From Pseudomonas sp. ZH-FAD (GTDB taxonomy: Bacteria; Pseudomonadota; Gammaproteobacteria; Pseudomonadales; Pseudomonadaceae): a stretch of DNA of 64,000 nt. The stretch's first letter is position 1. Each line of letters opens with the position of its first letter. Positions 17,002 through 26,832 of this stretch are shown one piece after another. The notes under the pieces are model-generated. The model was not told the DNA's origin and did not search any database. It saw only the letters and a list, made by a program, of their open reading frames with translations. Made by a program: the position numbers and the translations under genes. The stretch spans positions 1 to 64,000 of the forward strand of contig NZ_PGLR01000021.1 of NCBI RefSeq assembly GCF_002803095.1, in the 5' to 3' direction.

Positions 17002-17898
17002 ATGTCGAGTCACGAAAGTCACGAGAACTATTACGTACCGGCGCAGAGCAAGTGGCCTATCGTCGCCACCATCGGTCTGCTGGTCAGCTTCTACGGTGTC
17101 GGCACCTGGTTCAACGACCTGTCGGCAGGTCGCGACGGTTCCAACGGGCCGCTGATCTTCTTCGTCGGCGGGCTGATCCTGGCCTGGATGCTGTTCGGCT
17201 GGTTCGGTAACGTCATCAAGGAAAGCCGCAGCGGTCTGTACAGCGCGCAGATGGACCGCTCCTTCCGCTGGGGCATGAGCTGGTTCATCTTCTCCGAGGT
17301 GATGTTCTTCGCCGCCTTCTTCGGTGCGCTGTTCTATATCCGCATGTGGTCGGGGCCATGGCTCGGCGGTGAGGGTTCCAAGGGCGTGGCCAACATGCTC
17401 TGGGAAGGTTTCGAATACAGCTGGCCGCTGCTGCAGAACCCCGACTCCAAGCTGTTCCCGCCGCCAACCGGAGTGATCGACCCCTGGCACCTGCCGCTGG
17501 TCAACACCATCTTGCTGGTGTCATCCAGCTTCACCATCACCCTGGCTCACCACGCGCTGAAGAAGAACCACCGTGGCCCGCTCAAGGCCTGGCTGGCGGC
17601 GACCATCGTCCTCGCCCTGGCGTTCCTGTTCTTTCAGGTCGAGGAATACATCGAGGCTTACACCGAACTGGGGCTGACCCTGGGCTCAGGTATCTACGGC
17701 GCCACCTTCTTCATGCTCACCGGCTTCCACGGCGCGCATGTGACCTTGGGCACCATCATCCTGATCGTGATGCTGGTGCGCATCACGCGTGGGCATTTCG
17801 ACGCCGATCAGCACTTCGGCTTCGAGGCGGCTGCCTGGTATTGGCACTTCGTCGATGTGGTCTGGCTGGGATTGTTCGTCTTCGTCTACGTACTGTAG
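17002..17898 (+). CDS. coxC: Cytochrome c oxidase subunit III
   Basis: This 298-residue protein has seven membrane helices and stabilises the catalytic subunit. Family features include SWFIFSEVMFFAAFFGALFY with the buried Glu, and the C-terminal FHGAHVTLGTIILIVMLVRI and EAAAWYWHFVDVVWLGLFVF. I chose the ATG at 17002 (AAGGAGAAC upstream); the frame is open back into ctaG but that part is a shadow. It follows ctaG by 11 bp. The next gene lies on the opposite strand, which ends this transcript. Confidence 0.96.
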   Translation: MSSHESHENYYVPAQSKWPIVATIGLLVSFYGVGTWFNDLSAGRDGSNGPLIFFVGGLILAWMLFGWFGNVIKESRSGLYSAQMDRSFRWGMSWFIFSEVMFFAAFFGALFYIRMWSGPWLGGEGSKGVANMLWEGFEYSWPLLQNPDSKLFPPPTGVIDPWHLPLVNTILLVSSSFTITLAHHALKKNHRGPLKAWLAATIVLALAFLFFQVEEYIEAYTELGLTLGSGIYGATFFMLTGFHGAHVTLGTIILIVMLVRITRGHFDADQHFGFEAAAWYWHFVDVVWLGLFVFVYVL

Positions 17899-17904
17899 CG
17901 GGGG

Positions 17905-18108
17905 CTACCACGTAACGTGGGACACCAGTTGCCCTGAGTAGAAGCCCCAGGCGACCAGGGCGACGGTAATGGCGGTCAGGCCGACACGGACAGTCAGCGC
18001 GCCAACCACGCGGGAACCATGGCCCTCATCCTTGACCAGGAAGAACAGGCCGCTGAACAGGCTGGCGATGGTTGCCAGCAGCATGAGGACGATCGCGGCC
18101 TTGAGCAT
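17905..18108 (-). CDS. Small twin-transmembrane protein (DUF2909 type)
   Basis: The 67-residue protein consists of two membrane helices (KAAIVLMLLATIASLFSGLF and VRVGLTAITVALVAWGFYSG) joined by a short polar loop FLVKDEGHGSR. This is the pattern of the DUF2909 family, found beside aa3 oxidase genes in pseudomonads. It lies on the opposite strand between coxC and the surf1 gene, so it must have its own promoter between 18109 and 18180, overlapping the surf1 promoter region. Function is unknown; a role in oxidase assembly is guessed from position only. Confidence 0.8.
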   Translation of the reverse strand: MLKAAIVLMLLATIASLFSGLFFLVKDEGHGSRVVGALTVRVGLTAITVALVAWGFYSGQLVSHVTW

Positions 18109-18179
18109 GTGAGACTCCGGGGGATTCGAGTGATGCATTGCAGTATAGCCAGCAACCCCGATCGTAACGGCAGGGCGCA

Positions 18180-18911
18180 ATGAGCGCCTTCCGTCCCGGG
18201 TGGTTGCCCAGCGTGCTGGTTGCCCTGCTGCTGCCAGGGTTGCTCTGGCTGGGCTTCTGGCAGCTGCAGCGTGGCGATGAGAAGCGCGCGCTGCTGGCCA
18301 GTTTCGAGGCGCGGCGCCAGGCAGAGCCGATCAGTCTCGAGCAGCTCGAGCCTATGCCGGACCCCGCCTACCGCCGCGTCCACCTGCGCGGACACTTCGA
18401 TACCGAGCACAGCCTGCTGCTCGATAGCCGCATCCGTGATGGCCATGCCGGTGTCGAGTTGCTGCAGCCTTTTTACGATCAGTCCAGCGGCCTCTGGGTG
18501 TTGCTCAACCGTGGCTGGCTACCCTGGCCGGACCGGCGCACGCCGCCGCATTTCGATAGCCCCGACGGCGTGCTGCAACTCACTGCCTGGGTCTACGTAG
18601 CGCCTTCTGGTGGTTTGAATTTGCGCTCCGGCGCGGCATCCGAAGGCTGGCCGCGACTGATCACGCAGGTCGAGGCCGACAGCCTCTGGCGTCAGCTGGG
18701 CCGTGGCGGCCTGCCTTTCGAGGTGCGCCTGGAGTCCGGGCCGGCCAGTTATCGCGTCGACTGGCCAATCGTGGCCATGAGTCCCAGCAAGCATCTGGGC
18801 TATGCGGTGCAGTGGTTCTCCTTGGCTGCCGCGCTGCTTGGTCTGTTCATCTATCTCGGAATTCACAATGCACGGGAGCGTCGTCATGAACCCAGCCATC
18901 GCCATGCCTGA
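18180..18911 (+). CDS. SURF1-family cytochrome oxidase biogenesis protein
   Basis: This 243-residue protein has a membrane helix at each end (LVALLLPGLLWLGFWQLQRG and LGYAVQWFSLAAALLGLFIY) and a periplasmic domain between them, the SURF1 layout. It helps insert haem a into subunit I. The conserved GFWQLQRGDEKRALL after the first helix, VLLNRGWLP in the middle and WPIVAMSPSKHLGYAVQWF near the end are family signatures. The gene overlaps the next one, ending at 18911 while that starts at 18886. Confidence 0.9.
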   Translation: MSAFRPGWLPSVLVALLLPGLLWLGFWQLQRGDEKRALLASFEARRQAEPISLEQLEPMPDPAYRRVHLRGHFDTEHSLLLDSRIRDGHAGVELLQPFYDQSSGLWVLLNRGWLPWPDRRTPPHFDSPDGVLQLTAWVYVAPSGGLNLRSGAASEGWPRLITQVEADSLWRQLGRGGLPFEVRLESGPASYRVDWPIVAMSPSKHLGYAVQWFSLAAALLGLFIYLGIHNARERRHEPSHRHA

Positions 18912-19464
18912 GGCACCGCGCAAGGGGCGTGGTCGCCTGCAGTTGTTGTTGATCCTGGCCATTGCCATCGGTCCGATGTTCCTGGCCAGCGCCATGTACC
19001 AGTGGCGCTTCTGGGTACCGGAGACGCGCAGCTATCACGGCGTGCTGATCGGCGATGGGCGCACCCTCGCCGATCTCGGCGTGCAGGGTGAGGTGGAGCC
19101 GCTGTGGCAGATTCTGGTGACAGCACCGGGCGCATGTGAGGCCGACTGTCAGCAGCTGGTTTACCTGGCGCGGCAGATCCAGATTGGCCTCAATCGCGAG
19201 ACTGCCCGCGCCAGTCACGGCCTGGCGCTGGCCGAACCATTGCCGGCCGAGTACGACGCCACGCTCAAGCGCGAGTACCCGCAGCTTGGACGCTATCAGC
19301 TGGATCTGCAGGCCTACGACAAGGCCGCCGAGGCGTTACCGGGTGCACAGCTGTGGCTGGTCGATCCACACGGCAACCTGGTGCTGCGCTATCCGGCCGG
19401 CAGCAAGGGCAAGGCCATTCTCGATGATCTGCGCTATCTGCTGAAAATTTCCCTGATCGGTTGA
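18886..19464 (+). CDS. Membrane-anchored protein of the aa3 oxidase cluster, unknown function
   Basis: This 192-residue protein has one N-terminal membrane helix (LQLLLILAIAIGPMFLASAM) and a periplasmic domain. The segment LVTAPGACEADCQQLVYLAR contains two cysteines spaced C-x3-C, as in Sco-like thioredoxin folds, and later LWLVDPHGNLVLRYPAG resembles the end of a thioredoxin-like domain. A copper or thiol role in oxidase assembly is therefore possible, but I cannot confirm the fold. I chose the ATG at 18886 with GGGAGCG upstream. It is conserved at this position in pseudomonad oxidase clusters as I recall. Confidence 0.75.
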   Translation: MNPAIAMPEAPRKGRGRLQLLLILAIAIGPMFLASAMYQWRFWVPETRSYHGVLIGDGRTLADLGVQGEVEPLWQILVTAPGACEADCQQLVYLARQIQIGLNRETARASHGLALAEPLPAEYDATLKREYPQLGRYQLDLQAYDKAAEALPGAQLWLVDPHGNLVLRYPAGSKGKAILDDLRYLLKISLIG

Positions 19465-19469
19465 CGCCG

Positions 19470-19493
19470 CGCTCTGTCCATATCGACAGAGCG
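19470..19493 (+). other. Perfect 9-bp hairpin in the oxidase operon, upstream of ctaA
   Basis: CGCTCTGTC and GACAGAGCG are exact inverted arms around a 6-base loop. No T tract follows, so it is not a standard terminator. It may stabilise or process the transcript between the unknown gene and ctaA. Confidence 0.45.
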
Positions 19494-19519
19494 TCAGGCC
19501 CAGTGCCCAAGGAGTAGAC

Positions 19520-20575
19520 ATGCACAAGCCCGGTTACCGTCTAGCGTTGTTCGCGACCCTCCTGACCGTGGTGGTGGTGCTGCTAGGTGCCTACACCCGC
19601 CTTACCCATGCCGGCCTGGGCTGTCCGGATTGGCCGGGTTGCTATGGTTTTCTCGGCGTGCCGATGAGCGAGCACAAACAGGCCATCGCCGAGGCGCGTT
19701 TTCCCGAGGCACCGGTGGAGGTCGCCAAGGGCTGGTACGAGATGATCCATCGCTACTTCGCCGGCGCCCTGGGGCTGGTGATTCTCGTCATCGCTGCCCA
19801 GGCCGTGCGCCGTCGCGCGGAGCCCACCCAGCCGCTCAAGCTGCCGCTGGCGATTCTGGCGCTGGTGATCCTGCAGGGCGCATTCGGCATGTGGACGGTC
19901 ACCCTGCAGCTGTGGCCGCAGGTGGTTACCGCTCATCTGCTCGGTGGTTTCGCCACCCTCAGTCTGTTGACCTTGCTCACTTTGCGTCTGTCTGGACGCT
20001 TCGCCCCGCTGCAGCTGCCAGGGCGCCTGCGGACATTGGCGGCGGCGTGCCTGCTGCTGGTGATCGCGCAGATCACCCTCGGCGGCTGGGTCAGTTCCAA
20101 CTACGCTGCCGTCGCCTGCGTCGACCTGCCTACCTGTCACGGCGAGTGGTGGCCGACGATGGATTTCGGCAAGGGTTTTCACCTGACCCAGCACATCGGC
20201 CCCAACTACCTGGGCGGACAACTCGACAGCGACGCGCGCACCGCCATTCACATGAGCCATCGCATCGGGGCGCTGCTGGTAACGCTGGCGCTATTGGCAC
20301 TGGCCTGGCAACTGAGCATTGCCAAGCTACCGCGCCTGGCCGGTCTGCTACTGCTGGCGCTGGCCCTGCAGGTTGGCTTGGGCATCAGCAACGTGATCTT
20401 CCATCTGCCGCTGCTGGTGGCGGTGGCGCACAACGCAGGTGGCGCTGCTCTGCTGCTGGTTATGGTGCTGATCAACTATCGCCTGAGGGCTGTTTCTGCG
20501 GCGACTCGCGAAGCATCCGATCTGGCGGGCAGGCGCACGACTCTGGTTTCCAACGGTCTGGTTCAAGGCCGGTAA
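19520..20575 (+). CDS. ctaA: Haem A synthase (COX15/CtaA family)
   Basis: This 351-residue inner-membrane enzyme with eight helices oxidises the methyl group of haem O to give haem A. Family features include [20 protein letters not shown] near the N-terminus, [20 protein letters not shown], and the second-half copies [19 protein letters not shown] and [20 protein letters not shown]. The conserved histidines in these repeats ligate haem. The ATG at 19520 has AAGGAG upstream. It lies 55 bp after the unknown gene and 23 bp before the haem O synthase, so the haem A pathway is encoded as a unit. Confidence 0.95.
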   Translation: MHKPGYRLALFATLLTVVVVLLGAYTRLTHAGLGCPDWPGCYGFLGVPMSEHKQAIAEARFPEAPVEVAKGWYEMIHRYFAGALGLVILVIAAQAVRRRAEPTQPLKLPLAILALVILQGAFGMWTVTLQLWPQVVTAHLLGGFATLSLLTLLTLRLSGRFAPLQLPGRLRTLAAACLLLVIAQITLGGWVSSNYAAVACVDLPTCHGEWWPTMDFGKGFHLTQHIGPNYLGGQLDSDARTAIHMSHRIGALLVTLALLALAWQLSIAKLPRLAGLLLLALALQVGLGISNVIFHLPLLVAVAHNAGGAALLLVMVLINYRLRAVSAATREASDLAGRRTTLVSNGLVQGR

Positions 20576-20598
20576 ATAACGAATCAAGGAGCAATGCC

Positions 20599-21498
20599 AT
20601 GGCGACAATGCTGCGAGCTCACTCCGAACACGCCACCTGGCGCGACTATCTGGAGCTGACCAAACCGCGGGTGGTGATGCTGATGCTGATCACCTCGCTG
20701 GTCGGCATGTTTCTCGCCACCCGTGCGGGTGTGCCCTGGACCGTGCTGCTGTTCGGTAACCTCGGCATCGGTCTGTGCGCCGGCGCGGCGGCGGCGGTCA
20801 ACCATGTGGTTGACCGGCGTATCGACTCGATCATGGCGCGCACGCACAAACGTCCGGTCACAGCCGGGCGGGTCTCGCCGGTGGCGGCGCTGGCCTTCGC
20901 GCTGCTGCTGGCCATCGCCGGCATGAGCCTGCTGATGGTGTTCACCAACGAGCTGGCCGCCTGGCTGACATTGGCCTCATTGCTTGGGTATGCGGTGATC
21001 TACACCGGCTTTCTCAAGCGTGCCACGCCGCAGAACATCGTTATCGGTGGCCTGGCTGGCGCCGCGCCGCCGCTACTGGGCTGGGTCGCCGTCACCGGTC
21101 ACCTGAGTGCCGAGCCGCTGCTGCTGGTGTTGATCATCTTCGCCTGGACGCCGCCGCACTTCTGGGCCCTGGCCATCCACCGCAAGGCCGAATACGCCAA
21201 GGCCGACATCCCCATGCTGCCGGTGACCCACGGCGAGCACTACACCAAGGTGCATATCCTGCTCTACACCCTGGTGATGTTCGCGGTGACCCTGCTGCCC
21301 TACGCCATCCACATGAGCGGGCCGCTGTACCTGGTCTGTGCCCTGCTGCTCGGCGGGCGCTTCCTGCACTGGGCCTGGGTGCTGTACCGTGACAGCAAAC
21401 CGCACGCAGCGATCAACACCTTCAAGTACAGTATCTGGTACCTGTTCCTGCTGTTTATCGCGCTGCTGGCGGATCATTATCTGTTGCTGAATATCTAA
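20599..21498 (+). CDS. cyoE: Protohaem IX farnesyltransferase (haem O synthase)
   Basis: This 299-residue UbiA-type prenyltransferase attaches a farnesyl group to haem B. Its two Asp-rich regions appear as [20 protein letters not shown] in the first half and [20 protein letters not shown] in the second. Start: ATG at 20599 (AAGGAGCAATG precedes); an overlapping ATG at 20594 is in a different frame. It is the ctaB-type gene of the aa3 cluster; a second cyoE for the bo3 oxidase would be expected elsewhere in the genome. Confidence 0.95.
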   Translation: MATMLRAHSEHATWRDYLELTKPRVVMLMLITSLVGMFLATRAGVPWTVLLFGNLGIGLCAGAAAAVNHVVDRRIDSIMARTHKRPVTAGRVSPVAALAFALLLAIAGMSLLMVFTNELAAWLTLASLLGYAVIYTGFLKRATPQNIVIGGLAGAAPPLLGWVAVTGHLSAEPLLLVLIIFAWTPPHFWALAIHRKAEYAKADIPMLPVTHGEHYTKVHILLYTLVMFAVTLLPYAIHMSGPLYLVCALLLGGRFLHWAWVLYRDSKPHAAINTFKYSIWYLFLLFIALLADHYLLLNI

Positions 21499-21506
21499 GG
21501 TTTTTC

Positions 21507-22139
21507 ATGACGCGCACCCACACAACGGTTTTCGTTCTTGTCGCTATTGTGGCCCTGGTGCTGGGGCTGACCGTCAACAAGGTGCTGAGCAGCAAAAGCC
21601 AGGGTGACCCGGCGGCACTGCTCGATGCCGGTATCGTCCTGCTGCCGCAGAACCGCAGCCTGCCAGCGCTGAGCCTGATCGATCAGGACGGCAAGGAGGT
21701 CGCGGTGGATCAGCTCAAGGGCGACTGGACGCTGCTGTTCTTCGGCTACACCTTCTGCCCGGACATTTGCCCGGCGACCCTCGCCCAGCTGCGCCAACTG
21801 CAGACTCAGCTGCCCGAAGAAACTCGCGCACGGCTGAACGTGGTGATGGTCAGCGTCGACCCGCATCGCGATACACCGGAGCAACTGAGCAAGTACCTGG
21901 GCTTCTTCAATGCCGGCTTCAAAGGCCTGACCGGTGAAGAGGAAACCCTGCAGAAATTTGCCAACTCGGTGAGCATTCCCTACATCCCGGCTGACACCAG
22001 CAAGGAAAACTACACCGTCGACCACAGCGGCAATCTGGTGATCATCGGCCCGGATGGTACCCAGCGCGGTTTCATCCGCGCGCCGATCAACAACGCCAAG
22101 CTGGCGGCGCAACTGCCAGGGCTGGTTTCGGGTAGCTGA
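21507..22139 (+). CDS. senC: SCO1/SenC-family copper chaperone
   Basis: This 210-residue protein is anchored by an N-terminal helix (TVFVLVAIVALVLGLTVNKV) and has a thioredoxin-like periplasmic domain. It loads copper into the CuA site of subunit II. The copper-binding CxxxC is clear in FGYTFCPDICPATLAQLRQL and the ligand histidine lies near DHSGNLVIIGP. It is the last gene of the oxidase block, 8 bp after the haem O synthase. Downstream DNA is a repeat-rich gap. Confidence 0.93.
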   Translation: MTRTHTTVFVLVAIVALVLGLTVNKVLSSKSQGDPAALLDAGIVLLPQNRSLPALSLIDQDGKEVAVDQLKGDWTLLFFGYTFCPDICPATLAQLRQLQTQLPEETRARLNVVMVSVDPHRDTPEQLSKYLGFFNAGFKGLTGEEETLQKFANSVSIPYIPADTSKENYTVDHSGNLVIIGPDGTQRGFIRAPINNAKLAAQLPGLVSGS

Positions 22140-22225
22140 TCCGCTGGGGGGCGCCTACGCACCACCATCATCCAGGTTGCATGGCACAGCATTTCCCGGA
22201 TTTCATCCGGGCTACGGCCACGACG

Positions 22226-22396
22226 CGTAGGGTGGGTTAGCGGCGCAATGCCTCGGACGCGTATACGCAGTTGTACTTGGCGCGCCGCGTAAGCCACCAG
22301 GCGATGGAGGGCGGCGTTGCGCCGACGGTGGGTTACGCCGCAGCAGGCACCGAGTGTGATTCAGCGATGTGTCACAGGCGGCTAACCCACCCTACG
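22226..22396. repeat. 171-bp element bounded by a perfect 15-bp inverted repeat
   Basis: CGTAGGGTGGGTTAG at 22226 and its exact inverse at 22382 bound a 171-bp segment. An internal partial copy of GGTGGGTTA lies near 22330. The segment fills most of the gap between the convergent senC and thrB genes and encodes nothing convincing. It belongs to the same broad class as the GTAGGGTGCGC palindromes elsewhere in the window. Confidence 0.65.
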
Positions 22397-22412
22397 AAAC
22401 GCGCCGATCTAG

Positions 22413-23363
22413 CTACAGCGCGAATGGCAGCGGCAAGTTGACCTGCTGACGCTGTGCCAGGCGCCGCTGGAATTCTGCCGGATCATGGATCAGCACTTCC
22501 TGCCCGGCGAAGGATTCGGCGGCGATCAGGCGCGATAGCCAGAAACGCACACAGGCCACGCGCAGCATGGCCTGCCACAGCTCTGCCTCGGCAGCGCTGA
22601 AGGGCCGCAGCGCCGCATAAGCGCCGAGCAGCGCACGGGCGCGAGCGCCATCGAGGCTGCCGTCCTCGTGCGAGCACCAGTCGTTCAGGGTAATCGCCAG
22701 GTCATAGAGCATCGGCCCGGAGCACGCGTTGTAGAAGTCGATCACCCCAGCCAGGTGGTTGCCGTCGAACAGCACGTTGTCGCGGAACAGGTCGGCATGC
22801 AGGTTGGCACGCGGCAGGGCGAGGATGCGCGGCTTCAGCTCGGCGATCTCGACCAGCGCATCACGCAGTAGCGGTAACGCCTGTTCATCGAGCTTCAGCG
22901 CCTGGCTCGGACCTTCGGCGAGCATCCAGTCCAGGCCGCGGTCGCTGCGACGTTCCACCGGCTGTTCGCGAGTCGCCAGGTGGATGCGGGCCAGCAGGCT
23001 ACCCACTTCCTGACAGTGATGCGCGTTGGCCTCGCGCACATGCTTGCCGGACAGCCGGGGCTGCAGCAGCGCCGGCTTCTCCGCCAGGCTGCGCAGCGCC
23101 TCTCCATCCTGCGTGCGCAGGGCGTAGGGCACCGGCAGGCCGGCATCGTGTAGCACATCGAGTAATTCGATGAAGAACGGCAGGTCGGCCACCGGGCCGC
23201 GTTCGACCAGGGTCAGAACGTACTCACCCTGCTCCAGGCTGACGAAGAAGTTGCTGTTTTCGCTGCCCGCAGCAATGCCCTGGAAATCACGCAACCGACC
23301 AAGCCCGTAGGGCGCCAGGAAGACTTCGAGCTCATGACGCTCCAGGGGGGTGAATACCGACAT
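22413..23363 (-). CDS. thrB: Homoserine kinase (aminoglycoside-phosphotransferase-like type)
   Basis: The enzyme phosphorylates homoserine in threonine synthesis. The 316-residue protein has the kinase-like fold of the Pseudomonas-type ThrB, not the GHMP type of enteric bacteria. Visible motifs are ENSNFFVSLEQGEYVLTLVE (nucleotide-binding strands), the catalytic loop ANLHADLFRDNVLFD (H-x-D-x4-N) and GVIDFYNACSG (metal-binding Asp). It lies 16 bp downstream of the DUF2782-type gene on the same strand, so the two form an operon divergent from polA. Confidence 0.94.
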   Translation of the reverse strand: MSVFTPLERHELEVFLAPYGLGRLRDFQGIAAGSENSNFFVSLEQGEYVLTLVERGPVADLPFFIELLDVLHDAGLPVPYALRTQDGEALRSLAEKPALLQPRLSGKHVREANAHHCQEVGSLLARIHLATREQPVERRSDRGLDWMLAEGPSQALKLDEQALPLLRDALVEIAELKPRILALPRANLHADLFRDNVLFDGNHLAGVIDFYNACSGPMLYDLAITLNDWCSHEDGSLDGARARALLGAYAALRPFSAAEAELWQAMLRVACVRFWLSRLIAAESFAGQEVLIHDPAEFQRRLAQRQQVNLPLPFAL

Positions 23364-23379
23364 ATCAGACCTTAATCGC

Positions 23380-23664
23380 TTACCAGCTAAAGATTTCCCA
23401 CGATGGGATCAGCATGTCCGGATCGTCCGAACGTACGAAGTTGCCGTCGCTGCCATCGGCGCGAACGAGAAAGTAGGGTTTACCGTTCTTCGGGATGACC
23501 TTGATGGCATAGAGGAAGCCATTGACCCGGTATTCCTGAATGGTGCGGTCGCCGTCCTGGCGGATGGTCACGTCCGGATCACCCGAGACCGGATCCTCGG
23601 CATGTGCGGCAAGCGGAAGACAGGCCAGCAGGCCGACCAGCAAAAGGCGTTTGGCTGTACCCAT
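23380..23664 (-). CDS. Small exported protein of DUF2782 type
   Basis: This 94-residue protein has a clear signal peptide ([19 protein letters not shown], cleavage about residue 22) and a small periplasmic domain with [20 protein letters not shown] and [19 protein letters not shown]. This is the DUF2782 pattern, located between thrB and polA in pseudomonads. The ATG at 23664 has CAAGGTTACC upstream; the longer open frame overlaps polA and is not real. Function is unknown. Confidence 0.85.
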   Translation of the reverse strand: MGTAKRLLLVGLLACLPLAAHAEDPVSGDPDVTIRQDGDRTIQEYRVNGFLYAIKVIPKNGKPYFLVRADGSDGNFVRSDDPDMLIPSWEIFSW

Positions 23665-23737
23665 GGTAACCTTGCTCCTTGTATTCAATGATGCAGCCAT
23701 TCTACCGCTGCACCCGCCGAAAAGGTTGATCCCGCGC

Positions 23738-26533
23738 ATGAGCCAAGCTCCCCTCGTTCTGGTCGACGGTTCCTCGTACCTGTACCGCGCCTTCCATGCC
23801 CTGCCGCCGCTGACCACTTCCAAGGGCGTGCCCACCGGAGCGGTAAAAGGCGTGCTGAACATGCTCAAGAGCCTGCGCAAGCAGTACCCGAACAGCCCCT
23901 TCGCCGTGGTCTTCGACGCCAAGGGCGGCACCTTTCGCGACGAGCTGTTCGCCGAGTACAAGGCCAATCGCCCGTCCATGCCGGACGAACTGCGCGTGCA
24001 GGTCGAGCCGCTGCATGCCAGCGTGCGCGCCCTGGGTTTGCCGCTGCTGTGCGTCGAAGGCGTTGAGGCTGACGACGTGATCGGCACCCTGGCGCGCCAG
24101 GCGGCCGGGGAAAAACGCGACGTGGTGATCTCCACCGGCGACAAGGACATGGCGCAACTGGTCTGCCCGCACGTTACGCTGGTCAATACCATGACTGGAA
24201 GCGTCTACGATGCCGATGGCGTAAAGGAGAAGTTCGGTGTCGGCCCTGAGCTGATCATCGACTACCTGGCCCTAATGGGCGACAAGGTCGACAACATCCC
24301 CGGCGTACCCGGCGTGGGTGAAAAAACCGCCCTCGGCCTGCTGGTCGGCGTTGGCGGCGGCCTCGACGTGCTCTACGCCAACCTCGACAAGGTCCCCGAG
24401 CTGCCGATTCGCGGCGCCAAGGGCTTGCCGGCCAAGCTCGAAGAACACCGCGAGATGGCCTACCTGTCGTATCAGCTGGCGACCATCAAGACCGACGTGC
24501 CGCTGAATATCGAGATCGAATCGCTGCATCCCGGCGAGCCTGATCAGGCTGCATTGGTCGAGCTGTACGGCCAGCTGGAGTTCAAGAACTGGTTGGACGA
24601 ACTGCTGCGGCAGAACAAGGCGCTGGCGGCCAAGGCTGCTGCGCCGGCTGGCGATCTGTTCGCCGAACCGACTGGCGAAGCCGCCGAAGAGGCCGCTGAA
24701 CCCGCACTGGCAAGCACCGGTGATTACCAGCTTGTGCTGGAACAGGCGCAGTTCGATGCCTGGCTGCGGAAGCTGGAGCAGGCCGAGCTGATCGCCTTCG
24801 ACAGCGAGACCACCAGCATCGACGCCCAGCAGGCGCAGCTGGTCGGCCTGTCCTTCGCGGTCAAGGCCGGCGAAGCGGCCTATATCCCGCTGGCGCACAG
24901 CTACATGGGCGTGCCGCAGCAGCTCGATCGCGATGCGGTGCTCAAGGCGCTCAAGCCGATTCTCGAAGACCCGGCCAAAGCCAAGGTCGGCCAGCACGCC
25001 AAGTACGACATCAATGTCCTGGCCAACGCCAGCACACCGATCATGGTGCAGGGCGTGGCCTTTGACACCATGCTCGAATCCTATGTGCTGGACTCGACAG
25101 CCACCCGTCACGACATGGACAGCCTGGCGCTGAAGTACCTGAACCACAGCACCATTCGCTTCGAGGACATCGCCGGCAAGGGCGCCAAGCAACTGACCTT
25201 CGACCAGATCGCTCTGGAGCAGGCCGGCCCCTACGCCGCCGAAGATGCCGACGTGACCTTGCGTCTGCATCAGGAGCTTTGGGGGCGCCTCGAAGCCGTG
25301 CCCTCCTTGGCCAAGGTGCTGCGCGAAATCGAGATCCCGCTGGTGCCGGTGCTGGCGCGCATCGAGCGCAACGGCGCGCTGGTCGACGCCAAGCTGCTTG
25401 GCGAGCAAAGTGTCGAACTGGGCGAAAAACTGGTGGAGCTGGAGCGCAAGGCCTTCGAAATCGCTGGCGAGGAATTCAACCTTGCCTCACCCAAGCAGCT
25501 GGGCGTGATCCTCTACGAGAAACTCGGTTATCCGGTGATCAGCAAGACCGCCAAGGGTCAGCCCTCCACCGCCGAGGCGGTGCTCGCCGAGCTGGCCGAG
25601 CAGGACTACGAGCTGCCCAAGGTGTTGATGCAGTACCGCTCCCTGAGCAAGCTCAAGAGCACCTACACCGACAAGCTGCCGGAGCAGATCAACCCACGCA
25701 CCGGGCGTATCCACACCAGTTATCACCAGGCAGTGGCCGCTACTGGCCGCCTGTCCTCGAGCGACCCGAACCTGCAGAACATCCCGATCCGCACCGCCGA
25801 AGGAAGGCGCATCCGCCAGGCCTTCGTCGCGCCGCAGGGCTACAAGATGATGGCCGCGGACTACTCGCAGATCGAGCTGCGCATCATGGCCCACCTGGCC
25901 AAGGACAAAGGCCTGCTCGATGCCTTCCACCATGACCTGGACGTGCACAGGGCCACCGCTGCCGAGGTGTTCGGCGTGGCGCTGGAAGAAGTGACCAGCG
26001 ACCAGCGGCGCAAGGCCAAGGCTATCAACTTCGGCCTGATCTACGGTATGAGCGCCTTTGGCCTGGCCAAGCAGATCGATGTCGAACGCAAGGAGGCGCA
26101 GGCCTACATCGACCGCTACTTCGCCCGTTATCCGGGGGTGCTGACCTACATGGAAAGCACCCGCGCGCAGGCTGCCGAGCAGGGCTATGTCGAGACGGTC
26201 TACGGCCGTCGCCTGTACCTGCCGGAAATCCACGCGCAGAACCAGGCCATGCGCAAGGGCGCCGAGCGCGCGGCGATCAACGCACCGATGCAGGGCACGG
26301 CGGCGGACATCATCAAGCGCGCCATGATCAAAGTGGACGGTTGGCTGCAGGACAGCGGCATCGACGCTCGCATCATCCTGCAGGTGCACGACGAACTGGT
26401 GCTGGAGGTACGCGAGGAACTGATCGACGAGGTCAGCGCCAAACTCAAGAGCCTGATGAGTGGTGCCGCCGACTTGGACGTACCGCTGTTGGTGGAAGTG
26501 GGTGTCGGCGCCAACTGGGACGAAGCGCATTAA
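23738..26533 (+). CDS. polA: DNA polymerase I
   Basis: This 931-residue repair and Okazaki-fragment polymerase is complete. The 5' nuclease domain (about 1-290) has [14 protein letters not shown] and [15 protein letters not shown]. The 3'-5' exonuclease domain (about 325-510) keeps its metal residues, in [23 protein letters not shown] and [13 protein letters not shown], so proofreading should be active. The polymerase domain has motif A ([16 protein letters not shown]), motif B ([14 protein letters not shown]) and motif C ([10 protein letters not shown]). I chose the ATG at 23738 because [18 protein letters not shown] is the standard start. The small-RNA candidate and engB follow, as in other gammaproteobacteria. 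Confidence 0.98.
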   Translation: MSQAPLVLVDGSSYLYRAFHALPPLTTSKGVPTGAVKGVLNMLKSLRKQYPNSPFAVVFDAKGGTFRDELFAEYKANRPSMPDELRVQVEPLHASVRALGLPLLCVEGVEADDVIGTLARQAAGEKRDVVISTGDKDMAQLVCPHVTLVNTMTGSVYDADGVKEKFGVGPELIIDYLALMGDKVDNIPGVPGVGEKTALGLLVGVGGGLDVLYANLDKVPELPIRGAKGLPAKLEEHREMAYLSYQLATIKTDVPLNIEIESLHPGEPDQAALVELYGQLEFKNWLDELLRQNKALAAKAAAPAGDLFAEPTGEAAEEAAEPALASTGDYQLVLEQAQFDAWLRKLEQAELIAFDSETTSIDAQQAQLVGLSFAVKAGEAAYIPLAHSYMGVPQQLDRDAVLKALKPILEDPAKAKVGQHAKYDINVLANASTPIMVQGVAFDTMLESYVLDSTATRHDMDSLALKYLNHSTIRFEDIAGKGAKQLTFDQIALEQAGPYAAEDADVTLRLHQELWGRLEAVPSLAKVLREIEIPLVPVLARIERNGALVDAKLLGEQSVELGEKLVELERKAFEIAGEEFNLASPKQLGVILYEKLGYPVISKTAKGQPSTAEAVLAELAEQDYELPKVLMQYRSLSKLKSTYTDKLPEQINPRTGRIHTSYHQAVAATGRLSSSDPNLQNIPIRTAEGRRIRQAFVAPQGYKMMAADYSQIELRIMAHLAKDKGLLDAFHHDLDVHRATAAEVFGVALEEVTSDQRRKAKAINFGLIYGMSAFGLAKQIDVERKEAQAYIDRYFARYPGVLTYMESTRAQAAEQGYVETVYGRRLYLPEIHAQNQAMRKGAERAAINAPMQGTAADIIKRAMIKVDGWLQDSGIDARIILQVHDELVLEVREELIDEVSAKLKSLMSGAADLDVPLLVEVGVGANWDEAH

Positions 26534-26632
26534 GCCCCGTCGCCGCGGTGTAAAGCCGCGGCCGCTCTAGCTTTGGGGTTTCAGGGAATCAAAAGGCGCT
26601 TTTTTATTGCAAATGGTTTTTAAGAAGGCGAT

Positions 26633-26660
26633 GAACTTTCCGCAAACCCACCCGGTCAGA
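26633..26660 (+). promoter_or_regulatory. Sigma-22/AlgU-type promoter of the ErsA-like RNA
   Basis: GAACTT and TCAGA are spaced by 17 bp, close to the AlgU/RpoE consensus GAACTT-N16/17-TCTGA. Transcription would begin near 26667, matching the start expected for the small RNA. Confidence 0.65.
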
Positions 26661-26666
26661 GTTCAT

Positions 26667-26796
26667 GAATGGCCGCAAAGCCCTTCAATGCTCCTTTGTT
26701 GTGTTAAGTGTTGGCAGACATCTGAACCCCGCCCTAGCGGTTCAGACCTTGAACCCCGAACTTCTCCCTCCCCATACGAAGCTCGGGGTTTTTTTT
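26667..26796 (+). ncRNA. ersA: ErsA-like small RNA (Spot 42 position, between polA and engB)
   Basis: The 392-bp gap after polA contains no credible protein gene, but has an extracytoplasmic-stress-type promoter and, 130 bp further on, a strong terminator. A transcript from about 26667 to 26796 would be near 130 nt, matching the P. aeruginosa ErsA RNA (about 132 nt), which occupies exactly this position and is driven by sigma-22. ErsA regulates algC and other envelope genes after transcription. An internal stem is visible in CTGAACCCCGCCCTAGCGGTTCAG. Start position is estimated from the promoter; the identity rests on position, promoter and size rather than on alignment. Confidence 0.7.
26752..26796 (+). 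terminator. Terminator of the ErsA-like RNA
   Basis: AACCCCGA and TCGGGGTT form the base of a long stem, extended by CTTC and GAAG across single unpaired bases, and a run of eight T residues follows immediately. Confidence 0.85.
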
Positions 26797-26832
26797 GCCC
26801 AAAAAAAGCTGCCGCTAGCGGCATTCTGATGA

